Notes: a model not told the origin generated them from the sequence alone. 64,000 bases of DNA from Umezawaea tangerina (GCF_003002815.1 NZ_PVTF01000010.1:62001-126000); one strand, 5' to 3'; positions 26,588 to 35,403 are shown, counted from the first letter of the stretch. Program-made: numbers and translations.

Positions 26588-28057
26588 ATGGCCCAGGGGC
26601 ACCGTGTGGACACGGACGCACCGGGGATCGACCTGGGCGGGTGGCGGCGGCTGGTGGACGGGCTGCGCGAGGCCGTCGTCGTGCTGGACCCCGACGACAC
26701 GATCGCCCTGGTCAACCACGCCGCGACCGAGCTGTACCCGACGTTGGCGCCCGGTCTGCCCCTCACCGCGCCGGGCCGCAGGCAGGCCTTGGGCGACGGC
26801 TGGACGGCGTGCTACCTGGACGACCCGGCGACCTGGGACACGGCGTTCCTCGACGAGGCGCTGCGCAGGCTGTCCGCCGCGACCGACCGCGCCGCCACGC
26901 TGACCGCCATCGTCGAGCTGGGGTTGGCGCACCTGGCCGACCAGTGCGCGGTGATCGTCCCAGCGCTGCGCGGGCGGGTCGAGTGGTGGTACGGCGCGAA
27001 GGGCGCGGGCGAGGTCGTCCGCGGCCGCACCACCCGGCAGTCCGCCGGTGTCGTGACCGGACTGCTCGACGTGCTCGACGGGGTCGTGCGGCACGCCGAG
27101 TTCGGCCGCGAGAGCACCCCCGACCTGCCCGTGGACTTCGGCGAGCCCGGTTCGGCGCACGCCGTGCCGCTGATCATCGGCGGCACCTCGCTCGGCGCGC
27201 TGGTGCTGGTCAGGCGGGTGCCGAGGGAGCCGTTCACCGACGTCGAGGTCGAGTCGATCCGCCGCTACGGCGACCACGCCGCCCGCGCGCTGGAGGCCGC
27301 GATCCGGCACGGCGAGCAGGCCAGGGTCGTCGAGGTCCTGCGCGCCGACCTGCTGCCGTCCCCACTGCCCGAGGTGCCCGGCGCCCTGCTCGCGGCCGCC
27401 TACCACCCGGCCGCGCGGCGGACCGAGGTCGGCGGCGACTTCTACGACGTCCACGTCCGCCAGGACGGCACCGCCACGTTCGTGCTCGGCGACGTCTGCG
27501 GCAACGGCCTCGAGGCCGCCGTGCACTCCGGCCGCGTCCGGCGCTCCCTGCACACCCTGCTGCTGGTCGAGCAGCGCCCCGCCCAGCTCCTGTACCTGCT
27601 CAACGCGGCACTCGTGGCCGCGGGCAGCAAGCTGTTCACCACGCTCGTCGTGGGCACGATCGTGCAGCTCGACGACGGCGGCCTGCGCCTCACCGTGTCG
27701 TCCGGCGGCCACCCGCCGCCCATCCTGCTGCACGCGGGCGGCACCGTGGAGGAGGTCGTCGCCAGGGGCGGCATCGTGGGCGTCCTGTCCGACGTCCGCT
27801 TCCAGTCCACCTCGGTCGTCGTGAAACCCGGCGAGACCCTCCTCATGTACACCGACGGCATCACCGAGGCCCGCGCCGAGTCCGACCGCGAGGAGCTGTT
27901 CGGCGAGGACCGCCTCCAAGCCGTCCTCCGCGAATGCACGGGCCTGCGCGCCGAAGCCGCCGTCGACACCGTCCGCCGCGCCGTCTTCGACTGGCTCGGC
28001 CCCTCCGAACACGACGACATCACCCTGCTCGCCATCCAGGCCGCTCCGACGGGCTGA
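26588..28057 (+). CDS. GAF-SpoIIE PP2C-type serine phosphatase
   Basis: A 489-residue soluble phosphatase. An N-terminal PAS-like part (VVVLDPDDTIALVNHAATEL) is followed by a GAF domain (~100-240) and a SpoIIE/RsbU PP2C catalytic domain (~260-485). Metal-binding aspartates are in EVGGDFYDV, VLGDVCGNG, LMYTDGITEA and EHDDITLLAI. Such enzymes dephosphorylate STAS antagonists and so release sigma factors. AGGAGCG lies ahead of the ATG. It is divergent from the hybrid kinase and near two STAS genes, which are plausible substrates. Confidence 0.88.
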   Translation: MAQGHRVDTDAPGIDLGGWRRLVDGLREAVVVLDPDDTIALVNHAATELYPTLAPGLPLTAPGRRQALGDGWTACYLDDPATWDTAFLDEALRRLSAATDRAATLTAIVELGLAHLADQCAVIVPALRGRVEWWYGAKGAGEVVRGRTTRQSAGVVTGLLDVLDGVVRHAEFGRESTPDLPVDFGEPGSAHAVPLIIGGTSLGALVLVRRVPREPFTDVEVESIRRYGDHAARALEAAIRHGEQARVVEVLRADLLPSPLPEVPGALLAAAYHPAARRTEVGGDFYDVHVRQDGTATFVLGDVCGNGLEAAVHSGRVRRSLHTLLLVEQRPAQLLYLLNAALVAAGSKLFTTLVVGTIVQLDDGGLRLTVSSGGHPPPILLHAGGTVEEVVARGGIVGVLSDVRFQSTSVVVKPGETLLMYTDGITEARAESDREELFGEDRLQAVLRECTGLRAEAAVDTVRRAVFDWLGPSEHDDITLLAIQAAPTG

Positions 28058-28275
28058 TTCCAGGTGGGGCGGGATTCTGGAGTGGTCGAGGTGGAATTCG
28101 GGTCGCCGACCAGGTGAACGATGAATGGGCGCGGGAGTTCTGACCAGGGATTACCGTTGCCCCGGGAAACGCGTGGCCGCCATCGTGGCGCGCGGGAATG
28201 CTACATTCGGCGGTGCCGGTGAAACATTTTTCACGACTCGCGCGATAGTCCTGTAGCACCACCGGTTGTTAGAGG

Positions 28276-28305
28276 TCGGGTGGCACGCGTTCGCGCACCA
28301 CCCGA
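28276..28305 (-). terminator. Hairpin behind the small minus-strand ORF
   Basis: TCGGGTGG (28276-28283) pairs with CCACCCGA (28298-28305) over a 14-nt loop, beginning 6 bp past the stop of the 51-codon ORF on the minus strand. Confidence 0.45.
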
Positions 28306-28310
28306 GCGCA

Positions 28311-28466
28311 CTACTTGACGAGGTCCAGCACCTTGTTGACGAGCTGCATGGCCTCCGTCAGGAATGCAAGAACGATGATGAGCCGGCCGGAGTTGCAGCT
28401 CCGGTCGTGCTCACGTCGCGGCTCTTCGCCGAGATCGCCATCGTCCCCTCGTGCGGGGGCGTCCAC
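28311..28466 (-). CDS. Possible 51-residue peptide, unrecognised
   Basis: The frame starts at a GTG with GAGGG six bases upstream. It ends in a hydrophobic/amphipathic stretch, RLIIVLAFLTEAMQLVNKV then LDLVK. A hairpin follows the stop. A competing overlapping frame starts ATG at about 28443 (MAISAKSRDVSTTGAATPAG...) and runs 27 codons. Only one, or a frameshifted fusion of both, can be real. No family is known; existence itself is doubtful. Confidence 0.28.
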   Translation of the reverse strand: MDAPARGDDGDLGEEPRREHDRSCNSGRLIIVLAFLTEAMQLVNKVLDLVK

Positions 28467-29245
28467 TTCGCACCCTCTTCCTCACCGGCCGTTCCTCAGC
28501 GGGCGGGCGCCGGTCCTTCCCGACCCGATCGGAGTCGGGACGCAGGAGAGCGGATGCGGGTGGAGACCACCTCACCGCGGTGCCGTGACCCCGCGGTGGT
28601 GATCAGCTAACCAGGTCGTCCGCGCAGGCGCCTCCGCCCGCGACCAGACCCCTTGGTCTACACCTCTGTGGACGGTCGTCCGTTGACCACCGGTCTGACC
28701 TGGTCCAATAGGACGGCCTTTGTGGATGACACGGTTGTCATACCTGCCCGGTCGGGCTTCCGGTGATCGACTGGCTCGCGACGACCGGTGGATCCGATCG
28801 GCGAACGGTCCTCGCGGTGCGCTGTGAGCTTCGGGCGAAGTTCACTCGTTCTGGTAGTCAGGTGCCGCTTGCAGCGCGATAGGGACCGTTCATCGTTACC
28901 TTCCGTGACGCGAGTGAGTCTCGGGTATCTCGATAGGGTCAACTTCGCGATTTGACTTGCAAAACGGCTAACCGCAAAAGAGCGGGAATTGCCTGGTGAT
29001 CGGACTGCTTCGAGTCCCGGTGGTCTCGGATCGGCCGAGCGGCCGCGGACACCCGGTTGCTAGCGGAGAGTGATCGACCGGGTGTGCCCGGTCAAGCCGG
29101 GTCGGTCTTCGCGCCGCGAGTCCGGGAGTCGGGCGCCCGCCTCCTTGCCCTCGACGGTCAGGAGGTGGTCCGGGTGGACGCGGAGAACGTGGTCGTGCGG
29201 TTGTGCGGTGAAGGCATGCGGGCGGAGGTGGAAGGGCGGGAAGGG

Positions 29246-29835
29246 ATGCCCGACGGCTTTTCGGGGAGGCCTGGGAGGCGGCGGGGGATGACTACGAGGC
29301 GTGCATCGCGGCGCACTACCTGGCGCGGCACCAGGACACGCCGGAGGAGGTGCTGCGCTGGAACGAGGAGTGCCTCGACCGCGCGGACCGGGTGGGGGAC
29401 GAGCGGGTGCGCGGGTTCTACCCGTCGTTGCACCTGAACATCGCGCGGGCGCGGCAGGACCTGGGTGACGAGGTCGAGGCGCGGCGGCACTACGAGGCCG
29501 CGGCGGGTCGGATCGGGGACGTTCCCGCGGGCCCGTACGGGGACGGGCTGCGGTTCGCGGTCGCGGAGGGGTTGCGGGCGACGGGGAGGGAGGACTTGCG
29601 GGGCCCCGCGGACCTCGCGGTGCTGGTGGAGCGGTTGTGCGCCCGTGCCGACCTGAAGGCGCTGGCCGTGCTGCTGCCCGCCTACCTGGGCGACCTCGGC
29701 GGCGTCGAGGACCGGACGCGGCTGCTGGCGGCCGTCGGCATGGTGCACGCGAGCCGTTCGTTGCCCGACGACGAGCAGGAGCTGCTGGGACGGGTGGTCG
29801 GCGAGCTGACCGCGAGGGCGACGGGCGGTGCCTGA
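29246..29835 (+). pseudogene. TPR-like conserved hypothetical protein with a disrupted 5' end
   Basis: From about 29254 the frame reads RLFGEAWEAAGDDYEACIAA, HYLARHQDTPEEVLRWN and on to 29835. This is an alpha-helical repeat protein resembling conserved actinobacterial TPR-like hypotheticals. That frame is closed upstream by a stop at 29209 and has no ATG or GTG before 29350, which would cut off the conserved start. An ATG at 29246 with GGAAGG ahead lies in another frame; one missing base near 29252 would join it to the reading frame. This implies a mutation or a sequence error. Translation from 29350 would give a 161-residue fragment. Confidence 0.55.
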
Positions 29836-30014
29836 CCGGAGGACGTCGTGGTCGGAGGTGTCGGAGCTGAGCCACCGGCGCGAGCACCGGGTGGTCAGGG
29901 CGTCGAGACCAGGCGTCGTGGCGGTCCTCGGCTGACCAACGCGCGGCTGTTCCGGCGAACAAGGGCCTTCCACTCAGTGGATACAGGTCTGGCCCGCCCC
30001 CTGTGCGCCGACTA

Positions 30015-30052
30015 GTGTTCGCCCTACGGAGACATGTTCGCTGTGCGAACAC
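30015..30052. promoter_or_regulatory. Three-half-site operator upstream of pcaI (PcaU/IclR architecture)
   Basis: The octamer (G/A)TGTTCGC occurs at 30015-30022 and 30034-30041, and inverted at 30045-30052. The last two form a palindrome with a 3-bp spacer. One palindrome plus an upstream direct repeat is the layout described for PcaU/PobR-type IclR activators. It ends 34 bp before the pcaI start, so it should control the pca operon. No IclR gene is in the window. Confidence 0.6.
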
Positions 30053-30086
30053 CGAGACGTATCGCGCGCATCGAGGAGCAACCCGT

Positions 30087-30884
30087 ATGGCGACCATCGC
30101 GCCCTTGGCGCAGGCCGTGTCGGAGGTCGTGCGGGACGGGGACACCGTTGCGTTCGAGGGGTTCACGCACCTGATCCCGTTCGCGGCCGGGCACGAGGTG
30201 ATTCGGCAGGGCAGGCGGGATCTGACGTTGGTGCGGATGACGCCGGACGTGATCTACGACCAGCTCATCGGCGCCGGCTGCGCCAAGAAGCTCGTCTTCT
30301 CCTGGGGCGGCAACCCCGGCGTCGGGTCGTTGCACCGGTTCCGCGACGCGGTCCAGAACGGGTGGCCGGTGCCGTTGGAGTTGGAGGAGCACAGCCACGC
30401 GGGCATGGCCAACAGGTACGTGGCCGCGGCCTCCGGTCTGCCGTTCGCGGTGCTGCGCGGGTACGTGGGTACCGACCTCCCGAAGCAGACCGACAACATC
30501 AAGCCGATCACGTGCCCGTTCACCGGTGAGGTGCTCACGGCGGTGCCCGCGCTCCGGCTGGACTCCGCCGTGATCCACGCGCAGCGCGCCGACCGCAAGG
30601 GCAACGTGCAGCTGTGGGGGATCACCGGCGTGCAGAAGGAGGCCGTGCTGGCGGCCACGCGGTCGCTGGTGACGGTCGAGGAGGTCGTCGACGAGCTGGA
30701 GCCGCGGCCCGGAGCGGTGGTGCTGCCGTCCTGGGTGGTGGACTTCGTGGCCGAGGTGCCGGGCGGGGCGCACCCGTCCTACGCGCACGACTACTCGGTG
30801 CGGGACAACGACTTCTACCAGCGCTGGGACGCGATCAGCAAGGACCGCGAGAGCTTCGGGGCCTGGTTGGCGGGTGTCGCGTGA
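30087..30884 (+). CDS. pcaI: 3-oxoadipate CoA-transferase, alpha subunit
   Basis: A 265-residue subunit A of a class-I (SCOT-type) CoA transferase, moving CoA from succinyl-CoA to 3-oxoadipate in the last-but-one step of the protocatechuate branch. The glycine-rich region is VFSWGGNPGVGSLHRF, preceded by VAFEGFTHLIPFAAGHEV. The start at 30087 follows GAGGAGC; longer frames upstream would run through the operator. It is the first gene of seven, and its stop overlaps the beta-subunit start (GTGA). The context of dioxygenase and cycloisomerase genes supports the oxoadipate assignment over acetoacetate. Confidence 0.88.
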   Translation: MATIAPLAQAVSEVVRDGDTVAFEGFTHLIPFAAGHEVIRQGRRDLTLVRMTPDVIYDQLIGAGCAKKLVFSWGGNPGVGSLHRFRDAVQNGWPVPLELEEHSHAGMANRYVAAASGLPFAVLRGYVGTDLPKQTDNIKPITCPFTGEVLTAVPALRLDSAVIHAQRADRKGNVQLWGITGVQKEAVLAATRSLVTVEEVVDELEPRPGAVVLPSWVVDFVAEVPGGAHPSYAHDYSVRDNDFYQRWDAISKDRESFGAWLAGVA

Positions 30885-31627
30885 CCGACTACACCTCCGA
30901 CGAGATGATGACCGTCGCCGCCGCGCGCGCCCTGGAGAACGGTGCCGTGTGCTTCGTCGGCATCGGACTGCCCAGCACGGCCGCGAACCTCGCCCGCCGT
31001 ACGCACGCGCCGGACCTGGTGCTGATCTACGAGTCCGGCACGATCGGCTCGAAGCCCGGCACGCTGCCGCTGTCCATCGGGGACGGTGTGCTCGCCGAGA
31101 CGGCGGACAGCCTGGTCGGCGTGCCCGAGATCTTCAACTACTGGCTGCAGCCCGGCCGGGTCGACGTCGGGTTCCTCGGCGCGGCCCAGCTCGACCGGTT
31201 CGCGAACATCAACACGACGGTGATCGGCGGCGACTACCGCGACCCGAAGGTGCGGCTGCCCGGCGCGGGCGGCGCACCGGAGATCGCCGCGTCCTGCCGC
31301 GAGGTGTTCATGATCGTCCGGCAGACCGCCCGCGCGTTCGTGGAGCGGGTGGACTTCGTGACCTCACTGGGTTTCGGCACCGGCGCGGGCGACCGGGAAC
31401 GGCTCGGGCTGCGCGGTGCCGGGCCGCGCCTGGTGATCACCGACCTCGGCGTGCTGCGACCGGACCCGCGGACCTGCGAGCTGACCATGACGCAGCTGCA
31501 CCCCGGCGTCGACCTCGCCACCGCCAAGGCGCGCACCGGCTGGGACCTCAAGGTCTCGTCGGACCTGGTCACGACCGCGCCGCCCACCGACGCCGAGCTC
31601 GCCGCGCTGCGCGAGCTCGCCGCCTGA
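30881..31627 (+). CDS. pcaJ: 3-oxoadipate CoA-transferase, beta subunit
   Basis: A 248-residue subunit B of the CoA transferase. The active-site glutamate of class-I enzymes lies in LIYESGTIGSKP, where most relatives have S-E-N-G; Glu is kept but Asn is Ser. Also typical are VCFVGIGLPSTAANLA and GTGAGDRERLGLRGAGP. The GTG start at 30881 overlaps the pcaI stop by 4 bp, ensuring equal amounts of the two subunits. Confidence 0.88.
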   Translation: MTDYTSDEMMTVAAARALENGAVCFVGIGLPSTAANLARRTHAPDLVLIYESGTIGSKPGTLPLSIGDGVLAETADSLVGVPEIFNYWLQPGRVDVGFLGAAQLDRFANINTTVIGGDYRDPKVRLPGAGGAPEIAASCREVFMIVRQTARAFVERVDFVTSLGFGTGAGDRERLGLRGAGPRLVITDLGVLRPDPRTCELTMTQLHPGVDLATAKARTGWDLKVSSDLVTTAPPTDAELAALRELAA

Positions 31628-31644
31628 CCCACGGAGGAGTTCCC

Positions 31645-32385
31645 GTGACCGCCGACACGACGCGCCGCAGGCCGCCGGCGCACTACCGGCCCGACCCCGA
31701 GTCGCACCCGCCGGTGTCGTTCCCCGCCTACCGGTCCAACGTCGCCCGCGCGCCCCGGCACCCGCTCGTCCTGCTGCCGCAACGGCTCGGCGAGATCACC
31801 GGCCCGCTGCTGGGCGAGGAACGGGTGGGGCGCTACGACAACGACCTGACCATCCAGCACAGCGAGGAGCCGCAGGGCCAGCGGATCGTCGTCGGCGGTC
31901 GGGTGCTCGACGGCGACGGCAAACCGATCCCGAACACCCTCGTCGAGGTGTGGCAGGCCAACGCGGGCGGCCGCTACCGGCACGACCTCGACCGGCACCC
32001 GGCGCCGCTGGACCCGAACTTCTCCGGGGTCGGCCGCACGCTGACCGACGCCGACGGCAACTACCGGTTCATCACGATCGCGCCCGGCGCGTACCCGTGG
32101 AAGAACCACCACAACGCCTGGCGCCCCGCGCACATCCACTTCTCGGTGTTCGGCCGGGCCTTCACCCAGCGGCTGATCACCCAGATGTACTTCCCCGGCG
32201 ACCCGCTGTTCGACCAGGACCCGATCTTCACCTCCGCCCGTCCCGCCGCGCGCGAGGCGATGGTGGCGAAGTTCGACCTCGACAGCACGATTCCGGAGTG
32301 GGCTGTGGGGTACCACTGGGACATCGTGCTGCGCGGCAGCGACCCGACCCCGTTCGAGGACGAGGAAGACCACGACGATGAGTGA
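31645..32385 (+). CDS. pcaH: Protocatechuate 3,4-dioxygenase, beta subunit
   Basis: A 246-residue iron-binding subunit that performs intradiol cleavage of protocatechuate to 3-carboxy-cis,cis-muconate. All four non-haem Fe(III) ligands are present with the exact family spacing: Tyr111 (GGRYRHD), Tyr150 (GAYPWKN), His163 and His165 (PAHIHFS). These correspond to Tyr408, Tyr447, His460 and His462 of the Pseudomonas enzyme. The GTG at 31645 follows GGAGGAG. It is separated by 17 bp from pcaJ and overlaps pcaG by 8 bp. Confidence 0.93.
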   Translation: MTADTTRRRPPAHYRPDPESHPPVSFPAYRSNVARAPRHPLVLLPQRLGEITGPLLGEERVGRYDNDLTIQHSEEPQGQRIVVGGRVLDGDGKPIPNTLVEVWQANAGGRYRHDLDRHPAPLDPNFSGVGRTLTDADGNYRFITIAPGAYPWKNHHNAWRPAHIHFSVFGRAFTQRLITQMYFPGDPLFDQDPIFTSARPAAREAMVAKFDLDSTIPEWAVGYHWDIVLRGSDPTPFEDEEDHDDE

Positions 32386-32938
32386 CCTGCAGACCACGCC
32401 GTCCCAGACCGTCGGACCGTTCTTCGCGATCGGGCTGCCCTGGGAGGACGGGCCGTTCGTCGTCGCCCAGGACAGCCCGGACGCGTTCCGGGTCGTCGGC
32501 AAGGTGCTCGACGGCGACGGCGCTCCGGTGCCGGACGCGCTCGTCGAGGTGTGGCAGGCCGACCCCGAGGGCCGGTTCGCGCACCCGGACGACCCGCGCG
32601 GACCGCTGGCGCGCATGGACTTCCGCGGTTTCGGCCGGTCCGCGACCGACGAGAGCGGCCGGTTCTGGTTCCACACGGTCAAACCCGGCGCGCTGCCGTG
32701 CGACGACGGCGAGGAGGCGCCGCACCTCAACGTGTCGGTCTTCTGCCGAGGCATGCTGGTCCGCCTGGTCACCCGGATCTACTTCCCCGACGAGCCCGGC
32801 AACGACCAGGACCCGGTGCTGGTCTCGCTGCCCGATCCCGCCCGGCGCGGGACGCTCATCGCGGAGGCGGCGCCGTACGGCTACCGCTTCGACATCCACC
32901 TCCAGGGCGACGATGAGACCGTCTTCTTCGACCTCTGA
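32378..32938 (+). CDS. pcaG: Protocatechuate 3,4-dioxygenase, alpha subunit
   Basis: A 186-residue partner of PcaH with the same intradiol fold (VVGKVLDGDGAPVPDALVEV, then TRIYFPDEPGNDQDPVL) but without the iron-ligand set: the HIH segment is replaced by HLNVSVF. This is normal for the alpha subunit, which completes the active site of the alpha-beta protomer. The ATG at 32378 overlaps the pcaH end by 8 bp; the end overlaps the pcaB start by 26 bp. Confidence 0.92.
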   Translation: MSDLQTTPSQTVGPFFAIGLPWEDGPFVVAQDSPDAFRVVGKVLDGDGAPVPDALVEVWQADPEGRFAHPDDPRGPLARMDFRGFGRSATDESGRFWFHTVKPGALPCDDGEEAPHLNVSVFCRGMLVRLVTRIYFPDEPGNDQDPVLVSLPDPARRGTLIAEAAPYGYRFDIHLQGDDETVFFDL

Positions 32939-34265
32939 CCTCTTCGGTCCGCTCTTCGGCGACCCGCTCGTCGACGCGGAGGTGGGGGACGGGGCGTGGC
33001 TGCGCGCCATGCTCGACTTCGAACGCGCGCTCGCGGTCGTGCAGGCGCACGCCGGGATCGTGCCGCAGGAGGCCGCGCGCGCCATCGTGTCCGCGATCGA
33101 CTCCGCCGCGCCCGACCCGGCGTCGCTCGGCGCCCGCGCCACCGCCTCCGGGAACCCGGTCGTGCCGCTGGTCCGCGACCTCGCCGACGCGCTGCCCGCC
33201 GCGGCGAAGGCGTACGTCCACCACGGCGCCACCAGCCAGGACGTCCTCGACACGGCAGCTTCGCTGGTCGCGTTCCGCGCGCTCCGGCCGATCCTCGACG
33301 GGCTCGCGGGCGTCGCGGACGAGTGCGAACGGCTCGCGGTCGCGCACCGGGACACGCTGGTCGCGGGCCGGACGCTGGCGCAGCACGCCGTGCCGACGAC
33401 GTTCGGCCTCAAGTGCGCGGGCTGGCTGGTCGCCGTCGACGAGGCGCGCGACCGGCTCGACGCCGTGCGCGCCGAACGGCTCGCGGTGCAGTTCGGGGGA
33501 GCGGCGGGCACGCTCTCCGCACTCGGCGACGCGGGCGCGCCGCTGGTCGACCGGCTCGCCGACGAGCTCGGCCTGGTCGCCCCGGTGCTGCCGTGGCACA
33601 CCGACCGGACCCGGTTCGCCGAGCTGGCGGGCGCGCTCGGCTCGGTGGCCGGGGTGCTCGCGAAGATCGCGCGGGACGTCCTGCTGATGGCCCAGACCGA
33701 GGTGGGCGAGGTCGCCGAGGCCGACGGCGGCACGTCCTCGGCCATGCCCCACAAGCGCAACCCCGTCCGCGCCGTCCTGGTCACCGCCACGACCCGCCGC
33801 GTCCCCGGTCTCGTCGCGACCGTCCTGGCGTCGATGGACCACGAGCACGAACGCGCCGCGGGCGCCTGGCACGCCGAGTGGGAGACCTCCTCCGAGCTGT
33901 TGCGCCTCGTCGGCGGCGCCGTGCGCGGGACCCAGGAGCTGTTGTCCCGCTTGGAGGTCGACGCCGCCCGCATGCGCCGCAACCTGGACCTCACCGGAGG
34001 TCTGCTGCTCGCCGAGAACGTCTCGGTCCGCCTCGCTCCCGCCCTCGGCCGTGCCGGGGCCCAGGACCTCGTCGCGGAGCTGTGCCGCGACGCGGTGGCG
34101 CGAGGACTGACGTTGGGGGAGGCTCTGGCGGCGGACGCCAGGGTCCTGGAGCACTTGTCAACGGGGGAGATTGATGAGGCACTTGACCCGTCGGGGTACG
34201 TAGGCAGCGCGGCCGCGTTCGTGGACCGCGCTCTGGCGGCACACCAGCGAAAGGCAGACCGGTGA
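32913..34265 (+). CDS. pcaB: 3-carboxy-cis,cis-muconate cycloisomerase
   Basis: A 450-residue fumarase/aspartase-superfamily enzyme that lactonises 3-carboxymuconate to 4-carboxymuconolactone. The superfamily signature is GGTSSAMPHKRNPV at ~271-284; HHGATSQDVLDTA earlier carries the active-site histidine region. A start at 32913 overlapping pcaG by 26 bp gives MRPSSSTSDLFGPLF, which aligns with relatives. The stop overlaps pcaD by 4 bp. Confidence 0.92.
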   Translation: MRPSSSTSDLFGPLFGDPLVDAEVGDGAWLRAMLDFERALAVVQAHAGIVPQEAARAIVSAIDSAAPDPASLGARATASGNPVVPLVRDLADALPAAAKAYVHHGATSQDVLDTAASLVAFRALRPILDGLAGVADECERLAVAHRDTLVAGRTLAQHAVPTTFGLKCAGWLVAVDEARDRLDAVRAERLAVQFGGAAGTLSALGDAGAPLVDRLADELGLVAPVLPWHTDRTRFAELAGALGSVAGVLAKIARDVLLMAQTEVGEVAEADGGTSSAMPHKRNPVRAVLVTATTRRVPGLVATVLASMDHEHERAAGAWHAEWETSSELLRLVGGAVRGTQELLSRLEVDAARMRRNLDLTGGLLLAENVSVRLAPALGRAGAQDLVAELCRDAVARGLTLGEALAADARVLEHLSTGEIDEALDPSGYVGSAAAFVDRALAAHQRKADR

Positions 34266-35035
34266 GACTGCACTGCGAACTGAGCGGACCCGACGACGCC
34301 CCGGTCCTCGTGATGGGCAGCTCCCTCGGCACGACCAGCGCCCTCTGGGAACCCCAGCTCCCGGTGCTGGAGGAGTTCTTCCGCGTCCTGCGCTTCGACC
34401 ACCGCGGCCACGGCGCCACCGCCACGGCCACCGGCCCGTTCACCATCGCCGACCTCGGCGCCGACGTCCTTGAGCTCGTCGACTCCCTTGGCGTGCGGCA
34501 CTTCTCCTACTGCGGGCTCTCCCTGGGCGGCATGATCGGCATGTGGCTGGCCGCCAACGCCCCCGACCGCGTGGACCGCCTCGCCCTCTGCTGCACCACC
34601 GCCTCCTTCCCGTCCGCGCAACCGTGGCTCGACCGCGCCGCCACCGTCCGCGAGTCCGGCACGTCCGCCATCGCCGAGTCCGTCGTCGGCCGCTGGTTCA
34701 CCCACGAGCTGGCCGAGCAGTCACCGGAAGTCGTCAAGTCCTTCCAGCAGACCCTCTCCAGCGTCGACGACCAGACCTACGCCGCCATCTGCGAGGCCAT
34801 CGCCACCATGGACCTCCGCCCCCAGCTCCCCACCATCGGGGCCCCGACCGTCGTCATCGCCGGCGCCCAGGACGAAGCCACCCCACCCGAGTTCCTCCGC
34901 GTCATCGCCGACGCCATCCCCGACGCCGAGCTCTACATCGTCGGCGACGCCGCCCACCTCGCCAACGTCGAGGCCGTCGACGCCGTCTCGGTGATCCTGC
35001 ACGGCCACCTCACCACCACCGCCAGCGCACGCTGA
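34262..35035 (+). CDS. pcaD: 3-oxoadipate enol-lactonase
   Basis: A 257-residue alpha/beta hydrolase converting 3-oxoadipate enol-lactone to 3-oxoadipate. Catalytic residues are visible: nucleophile Ser87 in CGLSLGGM, Asp in IAGAQDEATPPEF and His in DAAHLANVE; the oxyanion region is MGSSLGTT. In streptomycetes this protein is often fused to the decarboxylase (PcaL), but here it is separate. The start overlaps pcaB and the last base is shared with the pcaC start (TGATG). Confidence 0.92.
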   Translation: MRLHCELSGPDDAPVLVMGSSLGTTSALWEPQLPVLEEFFRVLRFDHRGHGATATATGPFTIADLGADVLELVDSLGVRHFSYCGLSLGGMIGMWLAANAPDRVDRLALCCTTASFPSAQPWLDRAATVRESGTSAIAESVVGRWFTHELAEQSPEVVKSFQQTLSSVDDQTYAAICEAIATMDLRPQLPTIGAPTVVIAGAQDEATPPEFLRVIADAIPDAELYIVGDAAHLANVEAVDAVSVILHGHLTTTASAR

Positions 35036-35403
35036 TGTCCTACGAGGAGGGCATGGCCGTCCGCCGGGAAGTGCTCGGCGACGCCCACGTCGACGCCGCC
35101 ATCGCCAAGACCGACGAGTTCACCACCGACTTCCAGGACCTCATCACCAGGTACGCCTGGGGCGACATCTGGACCAGACCAGGCCTGGACCGCAAAACCA
35201 GATCCTGCATCACCCTCGCCATGCTCGCCTCCCTCCAGCACTACGACGAACTCGCCCTGCACGTGAAAGCCGCCCTCCGCAACGGCCTGACCCGCGCCGA
35301 AATCAACGAAGTCCTCCTCCAGGTAGCCGTCTACGCCGGCGTCCCCACCGCCAACCGCGCCTTCGCAACCGCCCAGAAAACCTTCGCCACCCTGGACAAC
35401 TGA
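35035..35403 (+). CDS. pcaC: 4-carboxymuconolactone decarboxylase
   Basis: A 122-residue AhpD-like all-helical enzyme decarboxylating 4-carboxymuconolactone to the enol-lactone. Typical segments are YAWGDIWTRPGLDRKTRSC, TLAMLASLQHYDELALH and EVLLQVAVYAGVPTANRAF. The residue between the two helices is consistent with the decarboxylase subfamily, not AhpD peroxidase: there is no CxxC. It is the last gene of the pca operon. The thiolase gene pcaF needed to finish the pathway is not in the window. Confidence 0.92.
   Translation: MSYEEGMAVRREVLGDAHVDAAIAKTDEFTTDFQDLITRYAWGDIWTRPGLDRKTRSCITLAMLASLQHYDELALHVKAALRNGLTRAEINEVLLQVAVYAGVPTANRAFATAQKTFATLDN

Larger units (their letters stand above)
28058..29245. 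other. 1.2-kb region with at most one small gene
   Basis: Between the SpoIIE gene and the disrupted 29.2-kb gene I see only a possible 51-codon minus-strand ORF with a hairpin behind it (listed separately). From about 28630 to 29050 the sequence is lower in GC and shows no coding bias. A TTGACT box near 28953 may belong to a promoter, but nothing recognisable follows. Confidence 0.5.

Noticed and set aside
29060-30166. Minus-strand frame opposite the TPR-like gene and pca promoter
   Set aside because: Pro/Arg/Ala-rich antisense translation crossing the pca operator; no homology.
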